Below are positions 1-7,796 of a stretch of DNA of 32,965 nucleotides, one piece after another. The notes beneath the pieces were generated by a model. The model had not been told where the DNA came from, searched no databases, and saw nothing but the letters and a program-made list of their open reading frames with translations. Each line of letters starts with the position of its first letter. Positions within the stretch are counted from its first letter, which is position 1. Source of the stretch: Ramlibacter sp. (GTDB lineage Bacteria; Pseudomonadota; Gammaproteobacteria; Burkholderiales; Burkholderiaceae_C); NCBI GenBank assembly GCA_028292195.1, contig JAQGMU010000071.1:1-32965 (forward strand). Reading direction: 5' to 3'. A program made the position numbers and the translations under genes.

Positions 1-170
1 AGCCGCAACCGGTGTATTACGAGTCGGCCCCGGTCTACTACCAGCCGCAGCCGGTCTACTACGGCAATCACCACCGCTCGCATGACTGCCGTGGGGCCTG
101 GGGCGATGCGGACCGCGACGGCGTGCCGAACCGCTACGACCGCGCGCCGAACAACCCGTACCGTCGCTGA
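1..170 (+). CDS. C-terminal part of a Pro/Tyr/Gln-rich protein (5' truncated by window edge)
   Basis: An open frame enters from the left edge (codons in phase with base 3) and ends at TGA 168-170. The visible 55 residues contain two copies of a PQPVYY-type repeat (PQPVYYE, then PQPVYYG). A short acidic/aromatic tail follows, reading DADRDGVPNRYD and ending NNPYRR. Tails of the form D-x-D-x-D-G-V-P-N resemble a single thrombospondin type-3/calcium-loop repeat seen at the end of small exported proteins in Burkholderiales; that link is family knowledge plus inference. The N-terminus, and so any signal peptide, lies outside the window. A 10-bp inverted repeat follows the stop. No function can be assigned. 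Confidence 0.6.
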   Translation, partial: PQPVYYESAPVYYQPQPVYYGNHHRSHDCRGAWGDADRDGVPNRYDRAPNNPYRR

Positions 171-185
171 GATCGGGCTTCACAT

Positions 186-213
186 GGCCGCACGTCCCAA
201 CCGACGTGCGGCC
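186..213 (+). terminator. Perfect 10-bp inverted repeat after the first gene
   Basis: GGCCGCACGT (186-195) and ACGTGCGGCC (204-213) are exact reverse complements around an 8-nt loop. They start 15 nt after the stop at 170. There is no T-tract, so this is a terminator-like or mRNA-stabilising hairpin, not a textbook intrinsic terminator. Its position argues that the next gene starts at the downstream ATG (260), not at the GTG inside the hairpin (206). Confidence 0.5.
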
Positions 214-259
214 AGCCGGGCGGATATCCTCGTGCCATCCGCCACTTCCCTTCGTCCTG

Positions 260-859
260 ATGCGCTGCGAAGACATCGCCTCGAACCCTGACTTTCGCCA
301 CCTGTCGACTGTCCGCAACCTCGCGGTCGACCTCCGCTATGCGAGCCTCGACAACTTCGTCGGGCGCGACCTGTACGGCTCGCTGGACTGCGCGTGGCTG
401 CACCATCTGGCCGCCTCGGGACTGGAGCGCGCTGTGACGCTGCTCGCCCGCGAAGCGCCCGGCCATCGCCTGCTGGTGCTGGACGCGCTGCGGCCGCACC
501 GCGTGCAGATCCAGCTCTGGGACCACCTCGAAGGCACCGACCTGCGCCAGTACGTGGCCGACCCGGCACGCGGGTCCATCCACTCGTTCGGCATGGCCCT
601 GGATGCCACGCTGATCGACCCGCAGGGCCGTGAGCTAGACATGGGCAGCGGCTACGACGAGATGACGGAACTGTCGCACCCGCAGCTTGAAGCGAAACAC
701 CTGGGCACCGGCGAGCTGGCGCCGGCCCAGCATCGCAACCGCGAGCTGCTGCGCCGCACTCTTTGCCAAAGCGGCTTTCGGGGCATAGACAACGAGTGGT
801 GGCACTTCGAAATGCTGGACCGCCAGCACGTGCGGCAGCATTTCACGCGGGTCGAGTGA
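260..859 (+). CDS. D-alanyl-D-alanine dipeptidase family protein (M15D, VanX/DdpX-like)
   Basis: A 199-aa protein of the zinc M15D dipeptidase family, whose members cleave D-Ala-D-Ala released from or destined for peptidoglycan. The family signature is visible: DALRPHR (equivalent of the DAYRP arginine that helps catalysis), SIHSFGMALD (His and Asp zinc ligands, SxHxxGxAxD), and EWWHFE (catalytic Glu and third His ligand). The length fits the family. I chose ATG 260 over the GTG at 206 because 206 lies inside a stem-loop and the extra 18 residues look like translated untranslated region; no clear Shine-Dalgarno is seen before 260. No signal peptide is visible, so a cytoplasmic location is likely. 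There is no vanH, vanA or vanRS nearby, so turnover of muropeptide-derived D-Ala-D-Ala is more likely than glycopeptide resistance. Confidence 0.88.
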   Translation: MRCEDIASNPDFRHLSTVRNLAVDLRYASLDNFVGRDLYGSLDCAWLHHLAASGLERAVTLLAREAPGHRLLVLDALRPHRVQIQLWDHLEGTDLRQYVADPARGSIHSFGMALDATLIDPQGRELDMGSGYDEMTELSHPQLEAKHLGTGELAPAQHRNRELLRRTLCQSGFRGIDNEWWHFEMLDRQHVRQHFTRVE

Positions 860-901
860 TTCACGTCCGCGCCGTCCGGGCTCGTCGCCCACTGCTGCCG
901 G

Positions 902-1480
902 CTAGATCTTGCGAGCGCGCGCTTTGGAACTGGATGTTGCGGCTGCGTTGGCGATAAGCCCATCCAGCAGCGCGACCAGATGCTCCGTCGAAACCGGGGC
1001 CCGGAGATAGTCATCCGCCCCGGCGTTCTGGCCCGCTGCCTTGTCATGCTCCTCGACGTACACCGCCGAGATGTGCACGATCGGCAGCGCCTCGGTCGCC
1101 GGGCTGCTTCGAAGAAGCCTGCACACCTCCAGTCCATGCACGTCCGGGAGGTCCACGTCGAGGACGACGGCCGAGGCCTGCCCCGCGAGAAGCAGCGCCT
1201 CGGCACCTCCCGCTGCCACCAGCGTGTCGTATCCCGCGGCCCGCAGCGCACGACCCAGGGCGTACCGTCCCGCCGGCTGATCGTCGACCACCAGCACGCT
1301 GTGCTTGGATCGCTCTGGCTTGACCTGGGCATTGGGCTGCTGGCCGGACACCGACTTGCGCTGCGCGTCTTGCGCGAGGTGGGGCCACAAGCTATGCGCG
1401 CCTGTCCCGGACCGTTCCCCGGGCTTGGAGTCTGCGTATTCCTCCGGGACGTCCGAATCAGAACTTGAATGATCAGGCAT
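902..1480 (-). CDS. Single-domain response regulator with atypical receiver
   Basis: 192 aa with a polar, probably disordered N-terminal 60 residues and one CheY-like receiver (about 61-175). Receiver landmarks: SVLVVDDQPAG (acidic pair D66-D67), VVLDVDLPD (phospho-acceptor D108) and IVHISA (S138). The normally invariant Lys of the YLxKP motif is replaced: the sequence reads DDYLRAPVS, with Ala161 before the Pro. No output domain follows, only a short Ala/Ser/Lys/Arg tail. ATG 1480 is chosen because AGGAG sits about 8 nt upstream on the minus strand; an in-frame extension to 1735 would run through the intergenic region and shows no domain. No kinase gene is adjacent; the nearest histidine kinase is at 16063-17133. 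The substitution suggests altered phosphorylation chemistry or use as a degenerate receiver. Confidence 0.85.
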   Translation of the reverse strand: MPDHSSSDSDVPEEYADSKPGERSGTGAHSLWPHLAQDAQRKSVSGQQPNAQVKPERSKHSVLVVDDQPAGRYALGRALRAAGYDTLVAAGGAEALLLAGQASAVVLDVDLPDVHGLEVCRLLRSSPATEALPIVHISAVYVEEHDKAAGQNAGADDYLRAPVSTEHLVALLDGLIANAAATSSSKARARKI

Positions 1481-1761
1481 GTACTGCACTCCTGTTATGC
1501 ACCCTGGGATTTCATCAGGGCGGATGGGCTGAAAAGTGTAGGCATCTTCAGGTGGCAAGGCAAGTCGCTCAACGGGGTCATCGATGAGGCATGCCGGACC
1601 ACGGGCAGGCGGTTGCGCCATCTTTGCGGCCAGGCCCGCAATCACCACACAAAATCGCGCAGCCTGTGTAAACTGCGCCGCGTAAAACACTGCCGCAAGG
1701 CTAACAAGAGGTCCGTGCCAATGGGCACGGAACACCGGGTCGCGTTTCCAACTGGGGTTCT
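1481..1761. promoter_or_regulatory. Divergent intergenic region between receiver gene and xoxF-like operon
   Basis: 281 bp with no supported gene. It must hold the minus-strand promoter and ribosome site of the receiver gene and the promoter/leader of the dehydrogenase operon. The right half is relatively A-rich (around 1640-1710, for example ACACAAAAT and GTGTAAACTG). I cannot name a convincing -35/-10 pair. A short hairpin lies at 1712-1731. The open frames running through here on either strand have no recognisable protein features. Confidence 0.4.
1712..1731 (+). promoter_or_regulatory. 8-bp stem-loop in the leader of the dehydrogenase operon
   Basis: TCCGTGCC (1712-1719) and GGCACGGA (1724-1731) are exact complements around the tetraloop AATG. 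The hairpin sits 30 nt before ATG 1762, whose own ribosome site is weak (GGGG, 4 nt from the start). It could protect the 5' end, act as a protein-binding element, or be chance. Confidence 0.35.
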
Positions 1762-3534
1762 ATGTTGAGGCGTACCTTGTGGGCCATCACGGCCGTACTG
1801 CTGGCTGCCCCGGTGTGGGCGCAGCCCTCCGCGGATGAGGGCGACTGGCGCGTTGCCGGCAAGGATCCGGCCAACACCCGCTTCAGCAGCCTCGCCGAAA
1901 TCACCGCCGCAAACGCGGCACAGCTGAGGCTCGCGGTGAGCTTCGACACTGGCCAGGACCGGGGCCAGGAAGCGGCACCCATCGTCGCGGACGGCATGAT
2001 GTTCGTCGTCGGGCCGTATCCCAATCCGGTGTTCGCCTTCGACCTGGCCCGGCCCGGCTTCCCGCTCAAGTGGAAGTTCGAACCCGCGCCCGAACCCAGC
2101 GCGCAGGGAGTGGCCTGCTGCGACGTCGTCAACCGGGGCGCGGCCTATGCCGACGGCCGCCTGTTCTTCAACACGCTGGACAACCAGACCATCGCGCTCG
2201 ATGCGAAGAGCGGCAAGGAGCTGTGGCGGGCCAGGCTCGGCGAGATCAAGCTGGGCCAGAGCATGACCATGGCGCCCCTGGTCGTGAAGAACAAGGTGCT
2301 GGTCGGCAACAGTGGCGGCGAGTTCGGCGTGCGCGGCTGGTTGACGGCGCTGGACGCAGCCACCGGCAGGATCGCCTGGCGCGCCTACAGCACGGGTCCC
2401 GACCAGGACGTCTTGATCGGCCCCAACTTCAGGCCCTTCTACGCCGGTGACCGCGGCGCCGACCTCGGCGTGAAGACCTGGCCTCCAGACGCCTGGAAGA
2501 TCGGCGGCGGCACGGTGTGGGGCTTCCTGTCCTATGACCCGGAGCTGGACCTCGTGTACTACGGCACGGCGAATCCCGGGCCGTGGAACCCGGACCAGCG
2601 CCCCGGCGACAACAAGTGGACCTCGGGCGTGTTCGCGCGCCGCCCCGACACCGGCGAGGCGATCTGGTACTACCAGCTGAGCCCGCACGACCTGCACGAC
2701 TACGACGGAGTCAACGAGAACATCCTGGTGGAACTCGATTGGCAGGGCGGCCGCCGCAAGCTGCTGCTGCATGCCGACCGCAACGGTTATGTCTACGTGA
2801 TGGACCGCAGCACCGGGCAGGTGCTCTCCGCCAACCCCTTCGTCTACATCACGACGTCGACCGGCGTCGACCTGCAGACCGGCGCGCTGCACTACAGCCC
2901 CGCGAAGGACCCGCGCGGCGGTGAACCCATTCGCAGCATCTGCCCGGCATCGCCCGGCGGCAAGGACTGGCAGCCGGCGGCCTTCTCGCCGCGCACGCGC
3001 CTGCTCTACATCCCCCACCAGAACCTGTGCCAGGACGCCGTCACCTACCAGACCAGCTACATCGCGGGCACCCCCTTCGTCGGCGTCGACCTGAAGATGT
3101 ACCCGGGGCCGGGCGGGCACCGCGGCGTGTTCACCGCCTGGGACCCGGTGGCGGGGCGCAAGGCCTGGGAACGCACCGAGAACTTCCCGGTGTGGAGTGG
3201 TGCCCTGGCGACGGCCGGTGACGTGGTCTTCTACGGCACCATGGAAGGCCTGTTCAAGGCGGTCGACGCACGCAACGGCAAGCTGCTGTGGCAGTTCCAG
3301 GCGGCATCAGGAATCATCGGCCAGCCGGTCACCTTCCGCGCGCCCGATGGCCGCCAGTACGTCGCGGTGCTGGCTGGCGTCGGAGGCTGGGCGGGCGCCA
3401 TCGTCTCGGGCAAGCTCGACTCGCGTGACGGCACCGCCGGCGGCGGTTTCGTCTCGACCATGCGCGACCTGCCGCAGGCCACGCGCAAGGGCGGCATGCT
3501 CTACGTGTTCGCGCTGCCGACGGGAGCCAGGTGA
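1762..3534 (+). CDS. xoxF: PQQ-dependent alcohol dehydrogenase, XoxF-like lanthanide type
   Basis: 590 aa, the usual length for methanol/ethanol-type quinoprotein dehydrogenases: eight-bladed propellers in the periplasm that oxidise primary alcohols and pass electrons to a cytochrome c. A signal peptide (residues 1-20, ending VWA) is present. Visible active-site features: vicinal disulfide Cys119-Cys120 (GVACCDVV), metal ligand Glu187 (GNSGGEFGVRG), Asn271 (GTANPGPWN), catalytic Asp313 and, two residues on, Asp315 (PHDLHDYDG). That second Asp is the extra ligand that marks lanthanide-dependent XoxF/ExaF/PedH enzymes; calcium-type MxaF lacks it. The stretch WPPDAWKIGGG also matches XoxF closely. 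The gene leads an operon whose second member is the matching XoxJ-type protein, and no mxaI-like small subunit follows. Substrate (methanol or a longer alcohol) cannot be told from sequence. PQQ synthesis genes are not in the window. Confidence 0.9.
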   Translation: MLRRTLWAITAVLLAAPVWAQPSADEGDWRVAGKDPANTRFSSLAEITAANAAQLRLAVSFDTGQDRGQEAAPIVADGMMFVVGPYPNPVFAFDLARPGFPLKWKFEPAPEPSAQGVACCDVVNRGAAYADGRLFFNTLDNQTIALDAKSGKELWRARLGEIKLGQSMTMAPLVVKNKVLVGNSGGEFGVRGWLTALDAATGRIAWRAYSTGPDQDVLIGPNFRPFYAGDRGADLGVKTWPPDAWKIGGGTVWGFLSYDPELDLVYYGTANPGPWNPDQRPGDNKWTSGVFARRPDTGEAIWYYQLSPHDLHDYDGVNENILVELDWQGGRRKLLLHADRNGYVYVMDRSTGQVLSANPFVYITTSTGVDLQTGALHYSPAKDPRGGEPIRSICPASPGGKDWQPAAFSPRTRLLYIPHQNLCQDAVTYQTSYIAGTPFVGVDLKMYPGPGGHRGVFTAWDPVAGRKAWERTENFPVWSGALATAGDVVFYGTMEGLFKAVDARNGKLLWQFQAASGIIGQPVTFRAPDGRQYVAVLAGVGGWAGAIVSGKLDSRDGTAGGGFVSTMRDLPQATRKGGMLYVFALPTGAR

Positions 3535-4322
3535 TGCGGCTCATGCTGTTCGCGTTGGCCCTGCTCAGCGCCACGGCGCAGGCCCAGCCGCCAGCGCTTC
3601 GGGTGTGCGCGGACCCCGACAACCTGCCGTACTCGCGCCAGGACGGCAGCGGCTTCGAGAACCGCATCGCGCAGCTGATCGCGAGCGATTTCGGGGTGCC
3701 GCTGGAGTACGCCTGGTTGCCGGACCGCCGCGGCTTCGTGCGCAAGACCATGGGCGCGGGGCTGTGCGACCTGGTGGTGGGCGTGCCGGCGGAGTTCGAG
3801 CGCACCGCCAACACCAGGCCCTACTACCGTTCCGCCTACGTGCTGGTGGAGGCCGCCGGTGACATCGCGCCGCCGCGCGACTTTGCCGACCCGCGCTTGC
3901 TCCAGTGGCGGCTGGGTGTCCAGCTGGTGGGAGACGACTTTGCCGCCACGCCCCCCGGCCACGCGCTGGCGCAAGCCGGTGCGGTGAACAACGTGGCCGG
4001 CTTCCCGATTGCCGGCGAGCAGCCCGCAGCGGAGCGTATCGTGCAGGCGCTGGCCCGCGGCGAGCTCGATGCCGCCTTCATCTGGGGTCCGCAGGCCGGC
4101 TACTACGCGCTGCGTTCGGCACGGCCGCTGCAGCTGCACTACCTGGCGCCGCCTGCCAACCTGCATGACCAGCCCTTTGCCTTCGACATCGCGATGGGCG
4201 TGCGGCGCGGCGACCAGGCCCTGCGCGAGCGGCTCGACGACTTCATCGTCCGGCGGCAAGCGGAAATCGACCGCATTCTCGCGGAGTACGGCGTGCCGCG
4301 GCTGGAAGGGGGCGCGCCATGA
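3534..4322 (+). CDS. xoxJ: Quinoprotein dehydrogenase-associated periplasmic binding protein (XoxJ/MxaJ-like)
   Basis: 262 aa, with a signal peptide ending ATAQA and a type-2 periplasmic solute-binding fold. The N-terminal motif RVCADPDNLPYS and the segment GLCDLVVGVPAEFERT are typical of the quinoprotein-associated binding-protein family. Members sit beside PQQ dehydrogenases and are thought to help the dehydrogenase mature or bind its partner, not to import a solute. No ABC permease or ATPase is nearby, which agrees. The start is ATG 3534, overlapping the previous stop as TGATG; GTG 3531 is an alternative. GGGAG lies about 10 nt upstream inside the dehydrogenase gene. The end overlaps the next gene as ATGA, so expression is probably coupled. 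Confidence 0.9.
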   Translation: MRLMLFALALLSATAQAQPPALRVCADPDNLPYSRQDGSGFENRIAQLIASDFGVPLEYAWLPDRRGFVRKTMGAGLCDLVVGVPAEFERTANTRPYYRSAYVLVEAAGDIAPPRDFADPRLLQWRLGVQLVGDDFAATPPGHALAQAGAVNNVAGFPIAGEQPAAERIVQALARGELDAAFIWGPQAGYYALRSARPLQLHYLAPPANLHDQPFAFDIAMGVRRGDQALRERLDDFIVRRQAEIDRILAEYGVPRLEGGAP

Positions 4323-4873
4323 AGGCCCTGGCGGGCGCCGCGGTGCTGCTGCTGGCGCTGGCGCTCACGGGCTGCGAGCGCGACAAGCGCTACTTCAGCC
4401 CGCCGGCGGAGAACACCACGCCGGCGCCGGCCGGCGCGCGCATGAGCACCAACCAGCCTGCGATGGCGCAGGAGGGCGGCGTCAAGACGGCGGCGAAGAA
4501 CTACAGCATGTACGACGGCAACGCGTCCGCGGTGAACCAGGGGAAACGCCTCTACCACTGGTACAACTGCAGCGGCTGCCACGCCGCCGGCGGCGGCTCC
4601 ATCGGCCCGGCGCTGATGGATGCCGAGTGGAAGTACGGCAGCGACCCGGCCAATATCTTCGCCAGCATCACGCAGGGCCGGCCCGACGGCATGCCGTCCT
4701 TCGGCGGCCACATTCCCGAAGACCAGGCCTGGATGATCGTCGCTTACGTGCGCTCCATGAGCGGCGGCCTGCGCAAGGACGTGGCGCCCTCGCGCTCGGA
4801 CGGCCTGTATCCCGGCGACCCGGAGAACGCCCGCGAGGAACGGCCGGCGCGGCCGGAAGGGAAGCAGCAATGA
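4319..4873 (+). CDS. Lipoprotein c-type cytochrome, probable dehydrogenase electron acceptor (XoxG role)
   Basis: 184 aa. A lipoprotein signal (LALTGC, lipidated Cys19) is followed by a flexible Pro/Ala-rich stretch and one class-I cytochrome c domain (about 70-150). The heme site is CSGCH (84-88); the likely axial Met is M125 in GRPDGMPSFGG. The C-terminal 35 residues are charged and probably disordered. Lying between a PQQ dehydrogenase pair and the oxidase subunits, with ATGA overlaps on both sides, it is the natural carrier from dehydrogenase to the CuA/heme c end of the oxidase. The cytochrome is real; the XoxG role is inferred from context, since XoxG proteins are usually soluble and this one is predicted to be membrane-anchored. 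Confidence 0.87.
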   Translation: MKALAGAAVLLLALALTGCERDKRYFSPPAENTTPAPAGARMSTNQPAMAQEGGVKTAAKNYSMYDGNASAVNQGKRLYHWYNCSGCHAAGGGSIGPALMDAEWKYGSDPANIFASITQGRPDGMPSFGGHIPEDQAWMIVAYVRSMSGGLRKDVAPSRSDGLYPGDPENAREERPARPEGKQQ

Positions 4874-5838
4874 ACTGGGGCCTGCACGACGCGCTGCAGG
4901 CGATGGGGCCGCAGGCCGGCCACATCGTCGACCTGTGGCGCATCTTCCTGGTGCTCTGCACGCTGGTGTTCGCCGCCATCCTGGCCGCCCTGCTGCTGGC
5001 GCTGAAACGGGCGCCGCGGGTTCGCACCGGCGCGCCGCCGGACCTGAGCACGGTCAACGTGCCCGAGCCCGGGCCGCGCCGCAGCGTCGTCACCGCCGTC
5101 ACGGCCTCGATCCTGCTGCTGCTGGTGCTGCTGGCCGCCAGCGTGTTCACCGACCGGGCCCTGGCCCGGCTGCCCCTGCAGGACGCGGTCAACATCGAGG
5201 TGGTCGCGCACCAGTGGTGGTGGACCGTGCGCTACGTCAACGGACCGGTGACCGAGACCTTCGAGACGGCCAACGAGATCCACGTGCCGGTGGGCCGGCC
5301 GGTGGTGATCAAGCTGTCTTCCGAAGACGTGATCCACAGCCTGTGGGTGCCCAGCCTGGCGGGCAAGCGTGACCTGGTCCCGGGGCGGACGGCGACCATG
5401 GCCTTCCAGGCCGACCAGCCGGGGCTGTACCGCGGCCAATGCGCGGAGTTCTGCGGCTACCAGCACGCCTTCATGGCCTTCGAGGTGCACGCGCAGCCGC
5501 AGGCCGAATACGACGCCTGGCGGCAGCAGCAACTGGCGCCGGCCGCGGAACCCGCCGACATGAACGCGCAGCGCGGCAAGCAGCTGTTCCAGTCCGTCAG
5601 CTGCGCGCTCTGTCACTCGATCCAGGGCACCCTGGCGCAGGGCAGGCACGCGCCTGACCTCACGCACCTGGCGGGACGCCGCACGCTGGCGGCCGGAACG
5701 CTGCCCAACACCCCCGCCTCCCTGGCCAGCTGGATCGCCGATCCGCAGAAGCTCAAGCCCGGAGTCAACATGCCGGCCACGCCGCTTTCGGGCGAGGACC
5801 TGGGTGCCATCGTCGCTTACCTGGGGACCCTGAAATGA
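4870..5838 (+). CDS. coxB: Cytochrome c oxidase subunit II with fused cytochrome c (caa3 type)
   Basis: 322 aa: two transmembrane helices (about 22-46 and 73-93), a periplasmic CuA cupredoxin domain (about 105-208) and a C-terminal cytochrome c domain (about 230-322). CuA ligands are visible: His156 (DVIHSLW), then Cys191, Glu193, Cys195, His199 and Met202 in QCAEFCGYQHAFM. The aromatic entry patch HQWWWTVRY is intact. The heme c site is CALCH (245-249), with a likely Met301 ligand (VNMPATP). The start ATG overlaps the previous stop (ATGA). Fusion of subunit II to cytochrome c defines caa3 oxidases, in which electrons pass from an upstream cytochrome to heme c, CuA, heme a and the heme a3-CuB site. 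No signal peptide cleavage or lipobox is evident. Confidence 0.95.
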   Translation: MNWGLHDALQAMGPQAGHIVDLWRIFLVLCTLVFAAILAALLLALKRAPRVRTGAPPDLSTVNVPEPGPRRSVVTAVTASILLLLVLLAASVFTDRALARLPLQDAVNIEVVAHQWWWTVRYVNGPVTETFETANEIHVPVGRPVVIKLSSEDVIHSLWVPSLAGKRDLVPGRTATMAFQADQPGLYRGQCAEFCGYQHAFMAFEVHAQPQAEYDAWRQQQLAPAAEPADMNAQRGKQLFQSVSCALCHSIQGTLAQGRHAPDLTHLAGRRTLAAGTLPNTPASLASWIADPQKLKPGVNMPATPLSGEDLGAIVAYLGTLK

Positions 5839-7796
5839 GGACCGGACCGCTGGGCGAACAGCCCGATCCGCAGAAGGGCCAGCTGAAGGACGGGCTGGCC
5901 GGCGGCGAGCACGTGGCCGCGGTGCTGGACCAGACCTGGTCGGACCCGCCCGGCCTGATCGGCTGGTTCTCCGCCATCAACCACAAGACCATCGCACGCC
6001 GCTTCATCGTCACCACGCTGGTGTTCTTCGCCCTGGGCGGCCTGCTGGCTGGCTGGATGCGCCTGCAACTGGCGCACTCGGGCAATACGCTGATGGGACC
6101 GGACCTGTACAACCAGGTCTTCACCATGCACGGCAGCACGATGATGTTCCTGTTCGCCGTGCCGGTGATGCAGGCCGTGGGCATGTACCTGGTGCCGCTG
6201 ATGGTGGGCGCGCGCAGCGTCGCGTTCCCGCGCATGAATGCCTACGCCTACTGGATCTTCCTGTTCGGCGGGATCATGCTGTACGTGGTGTTCCTGCTGG
6301 ATGCGGGGCCCGACGCCGGCTGGTTCGCCTACGTGCCGCTGTCCGGCCCCGACTACGGCGCCGGCAAGCGCAGCGACTTCTGGGCGCAGATGATCACCTT
6401 CACCGAGGTGTCGGCGCTGCTGGAAGCGGTGGTCATCGTCTGCACCGTGTTCAAGATGCGCGCGCCCGGCATGACGCTCAATCGCATCCCGCTGTACGTG
6501 TGGGCGATGCTGGTCACGGCCTTCATGATCATGTTCGCCATGCCCGCCGTCGCCCTGGCTAGCACGCTGCTGATCATGGACCGCCTGGTCGGCACGCACT
6601 TCTACAACCCGGGCGAGGGCGGCGACGCGTTGCTGTGGCAGCACCTGTTCTGGTTCTTCGGCCATCCCGAGGTCTACCTGATCTTCCTGCCGGGCCTGGG
6701 TTTCATCTCCGCCATCATCCCCACCTTCGCGCGGCGGCCGATGTTCGGCTACACGGCGATGGTGCTGTCGGTCATCGCCACCGGCTTCCTGTCCTTCGGG
6801 CTGTGGGTGCACCACATGTTCGCGACCAATATCCCGGAGCTCGGCAAGACCTTCTTCACCGCGGCCAGCCTATTGATCGCGGTGCCCACCGCGGTGCAGA
6901 TCTTCTGCTGGATCGCGACGCTTTGGACCGGCAAGCTGAACCTGAAGACACCGCTCCTGTACGTGCTGTCCTTTTTCTTCATCCTGGTGATGGGGGGCAT
7001 GACCGGGCTGATGCTGGCCTCGGTCTCGCTCGACACGCAGGTGCACGACACCTACTTCGTCGTGGCGCACCTCCACTACGTGCTGATCGGCGGCGCGGTG
7101 TTCCCCCTGTTCGGCGCCTTCTACTACTGGTTCCCGAAGTTCGTCGGTCGCATGATGTCCGAGCGGCTGGGGCAGTGGAGCTTCTGGCTGATGTTCGCCG
7201 GCTTCAACCTCGCCTTCTTCCCGATGCACCTGCTCGGGCTGCAAGGGATGCCGCGGCGCATGTACACCTACCCCGCCGGCATGGGCTGGGACAACCTGAA
7301 CCTGCTGTCCACCATCGGCGCCATCGTCCTGACCTTCGGCATCCTGCTGACGCTGGTCAACGCGGTGCGCAGCGCGCATGCCGGCGAGCGCGCGCCCGCC
7401 GACCCCTGGGGCGCCGGCACGCTGGAATGGGCGGCCGCCTCGCCGCCGCGCCCGTGCAACTTCGCCGCCATTCCGGTCGTGCATGGCCGCGATCCCCTGT
7501 GGCAGGGCGTGCCGGCCGGGGCGGCGAGCCATGTTTCCGGACTGGCCGCCGACCTGCGCGAGGTGCTGACGACGACGGTGGCCGAAGCGAAGCCGGACGC
7601 GCGCGCGATGTTCCCCGACCCGTCGCCCTGGCCCTTCCTGGCAGCGGTGGCGACCACGGTGCTGTTCATCGGGTCGATCTTCACGCCGTGGGCCGTGGTC
7701 TGGGGTGCGGTGCCGGTGGTGATCACGCTGGTGGCCTGGTTCTGGCCCCCTCAGCGCGAAGCCGCCGAGGAGCTGGCGCTGGAGAAGGTGGCATGA
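5835..7796 (+). CDS. coxA: Cytochrome c oxidase subunit I (A1-type heme-copper oxidase)
   Basis: 653 aa, about 14 membrane helices: the 12-helix catalytic core plus two extra C-terminal helices (about 598-645). Metal ligands are complete: His99 (FTMHGSTMMF, heme a), His277 with cross-linked Tyr281 (FGHPEVYL), His326-His327 (WVHHMF), and His412 (heme a3) and His414 (heme a) in AHLHYV. The GHPEVY form, with Glu279, marks the A1 class, and Lys371 (LKTPLLY) keeps the K-channel lysine. Oddly, the loop that normally reads N-x-x-P...GAPDMAFPRMN reads MYLVPLMVGARSVAFPRMN here: the D-channel entry Asp is Ser128 and the channel Asn is Met117, while the later Asn135 is kept. The gene is coupled by ATGA overlaps to subunits II and III. 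Confidence 0.95.
   Translation: MRTGPLGEQPDPQKGQLKDGLAGGEHVAAVLDQTWSDPPGLIGWFSAINHKTIARRFIVTTLVFFALGGLLAGWMRLQLAHSGNTLMGPDLYNQVFTMHGSTMMFLFAVPVMQAVGMYLVPLMVGARSVAFPRMNAYAYWIFLFGGIMLYVVFLLDAGPDAGWFAYVPLSGPDYGAGKRSDFWAQMITFTEVSALLEAVVIVCTVFKMRAPGMTLNRIPLYVWAMLVTAFMIMFAMPAVALASTLLIMDRLVGTHFYNPGEGGDALLWQHLFWFFGHPEVYLIFLPGLGFISAIIPTFARRPMFGYTAMVLSVIATGFLSFGLWVHHMFATNIPELGKTFFTAASLLIAVPTAVQIFCWIATLWTGKLNLKTPLLYVLSFFFILVMGGMTGLMLASVSLDTQVHDTYFVVAHLHYVLIGGAVFPLFGAFYYWFPKFVGRMMSERLGQWSFWLMFAGFNLAFFPMHLLGLQGMPRRMYTYPAGMGWDNLNLLSTIGAIVLTFGILLTLVNAVRSAHAGERAPADPWGAGTLEWAAASPPRPCNFAAIPVVHGRDPLWQGVPAGAASHVSGLAADLREVLTTTVAEAKPDARAMFPDPSPWPFLAAVATTVLFIGSIFTPWAVVWGAVPVVITLVAWFWPPQREAAEELALEKVA

Noticed and set aside
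260-859. Glycopeptide resistance (vanX) locus
   Set aside because: Only the dipeptidase is present; there is no vanH, vanA or VanRS-like pair, and Gram-negative cells commonly carry such enzymes for wall turnover.
1642-3120. 492-aa minus-strand open frame
   Set aside because: Antisense to the PQQ dehydrogenase, whose active-site residues are all present on the plus strand.
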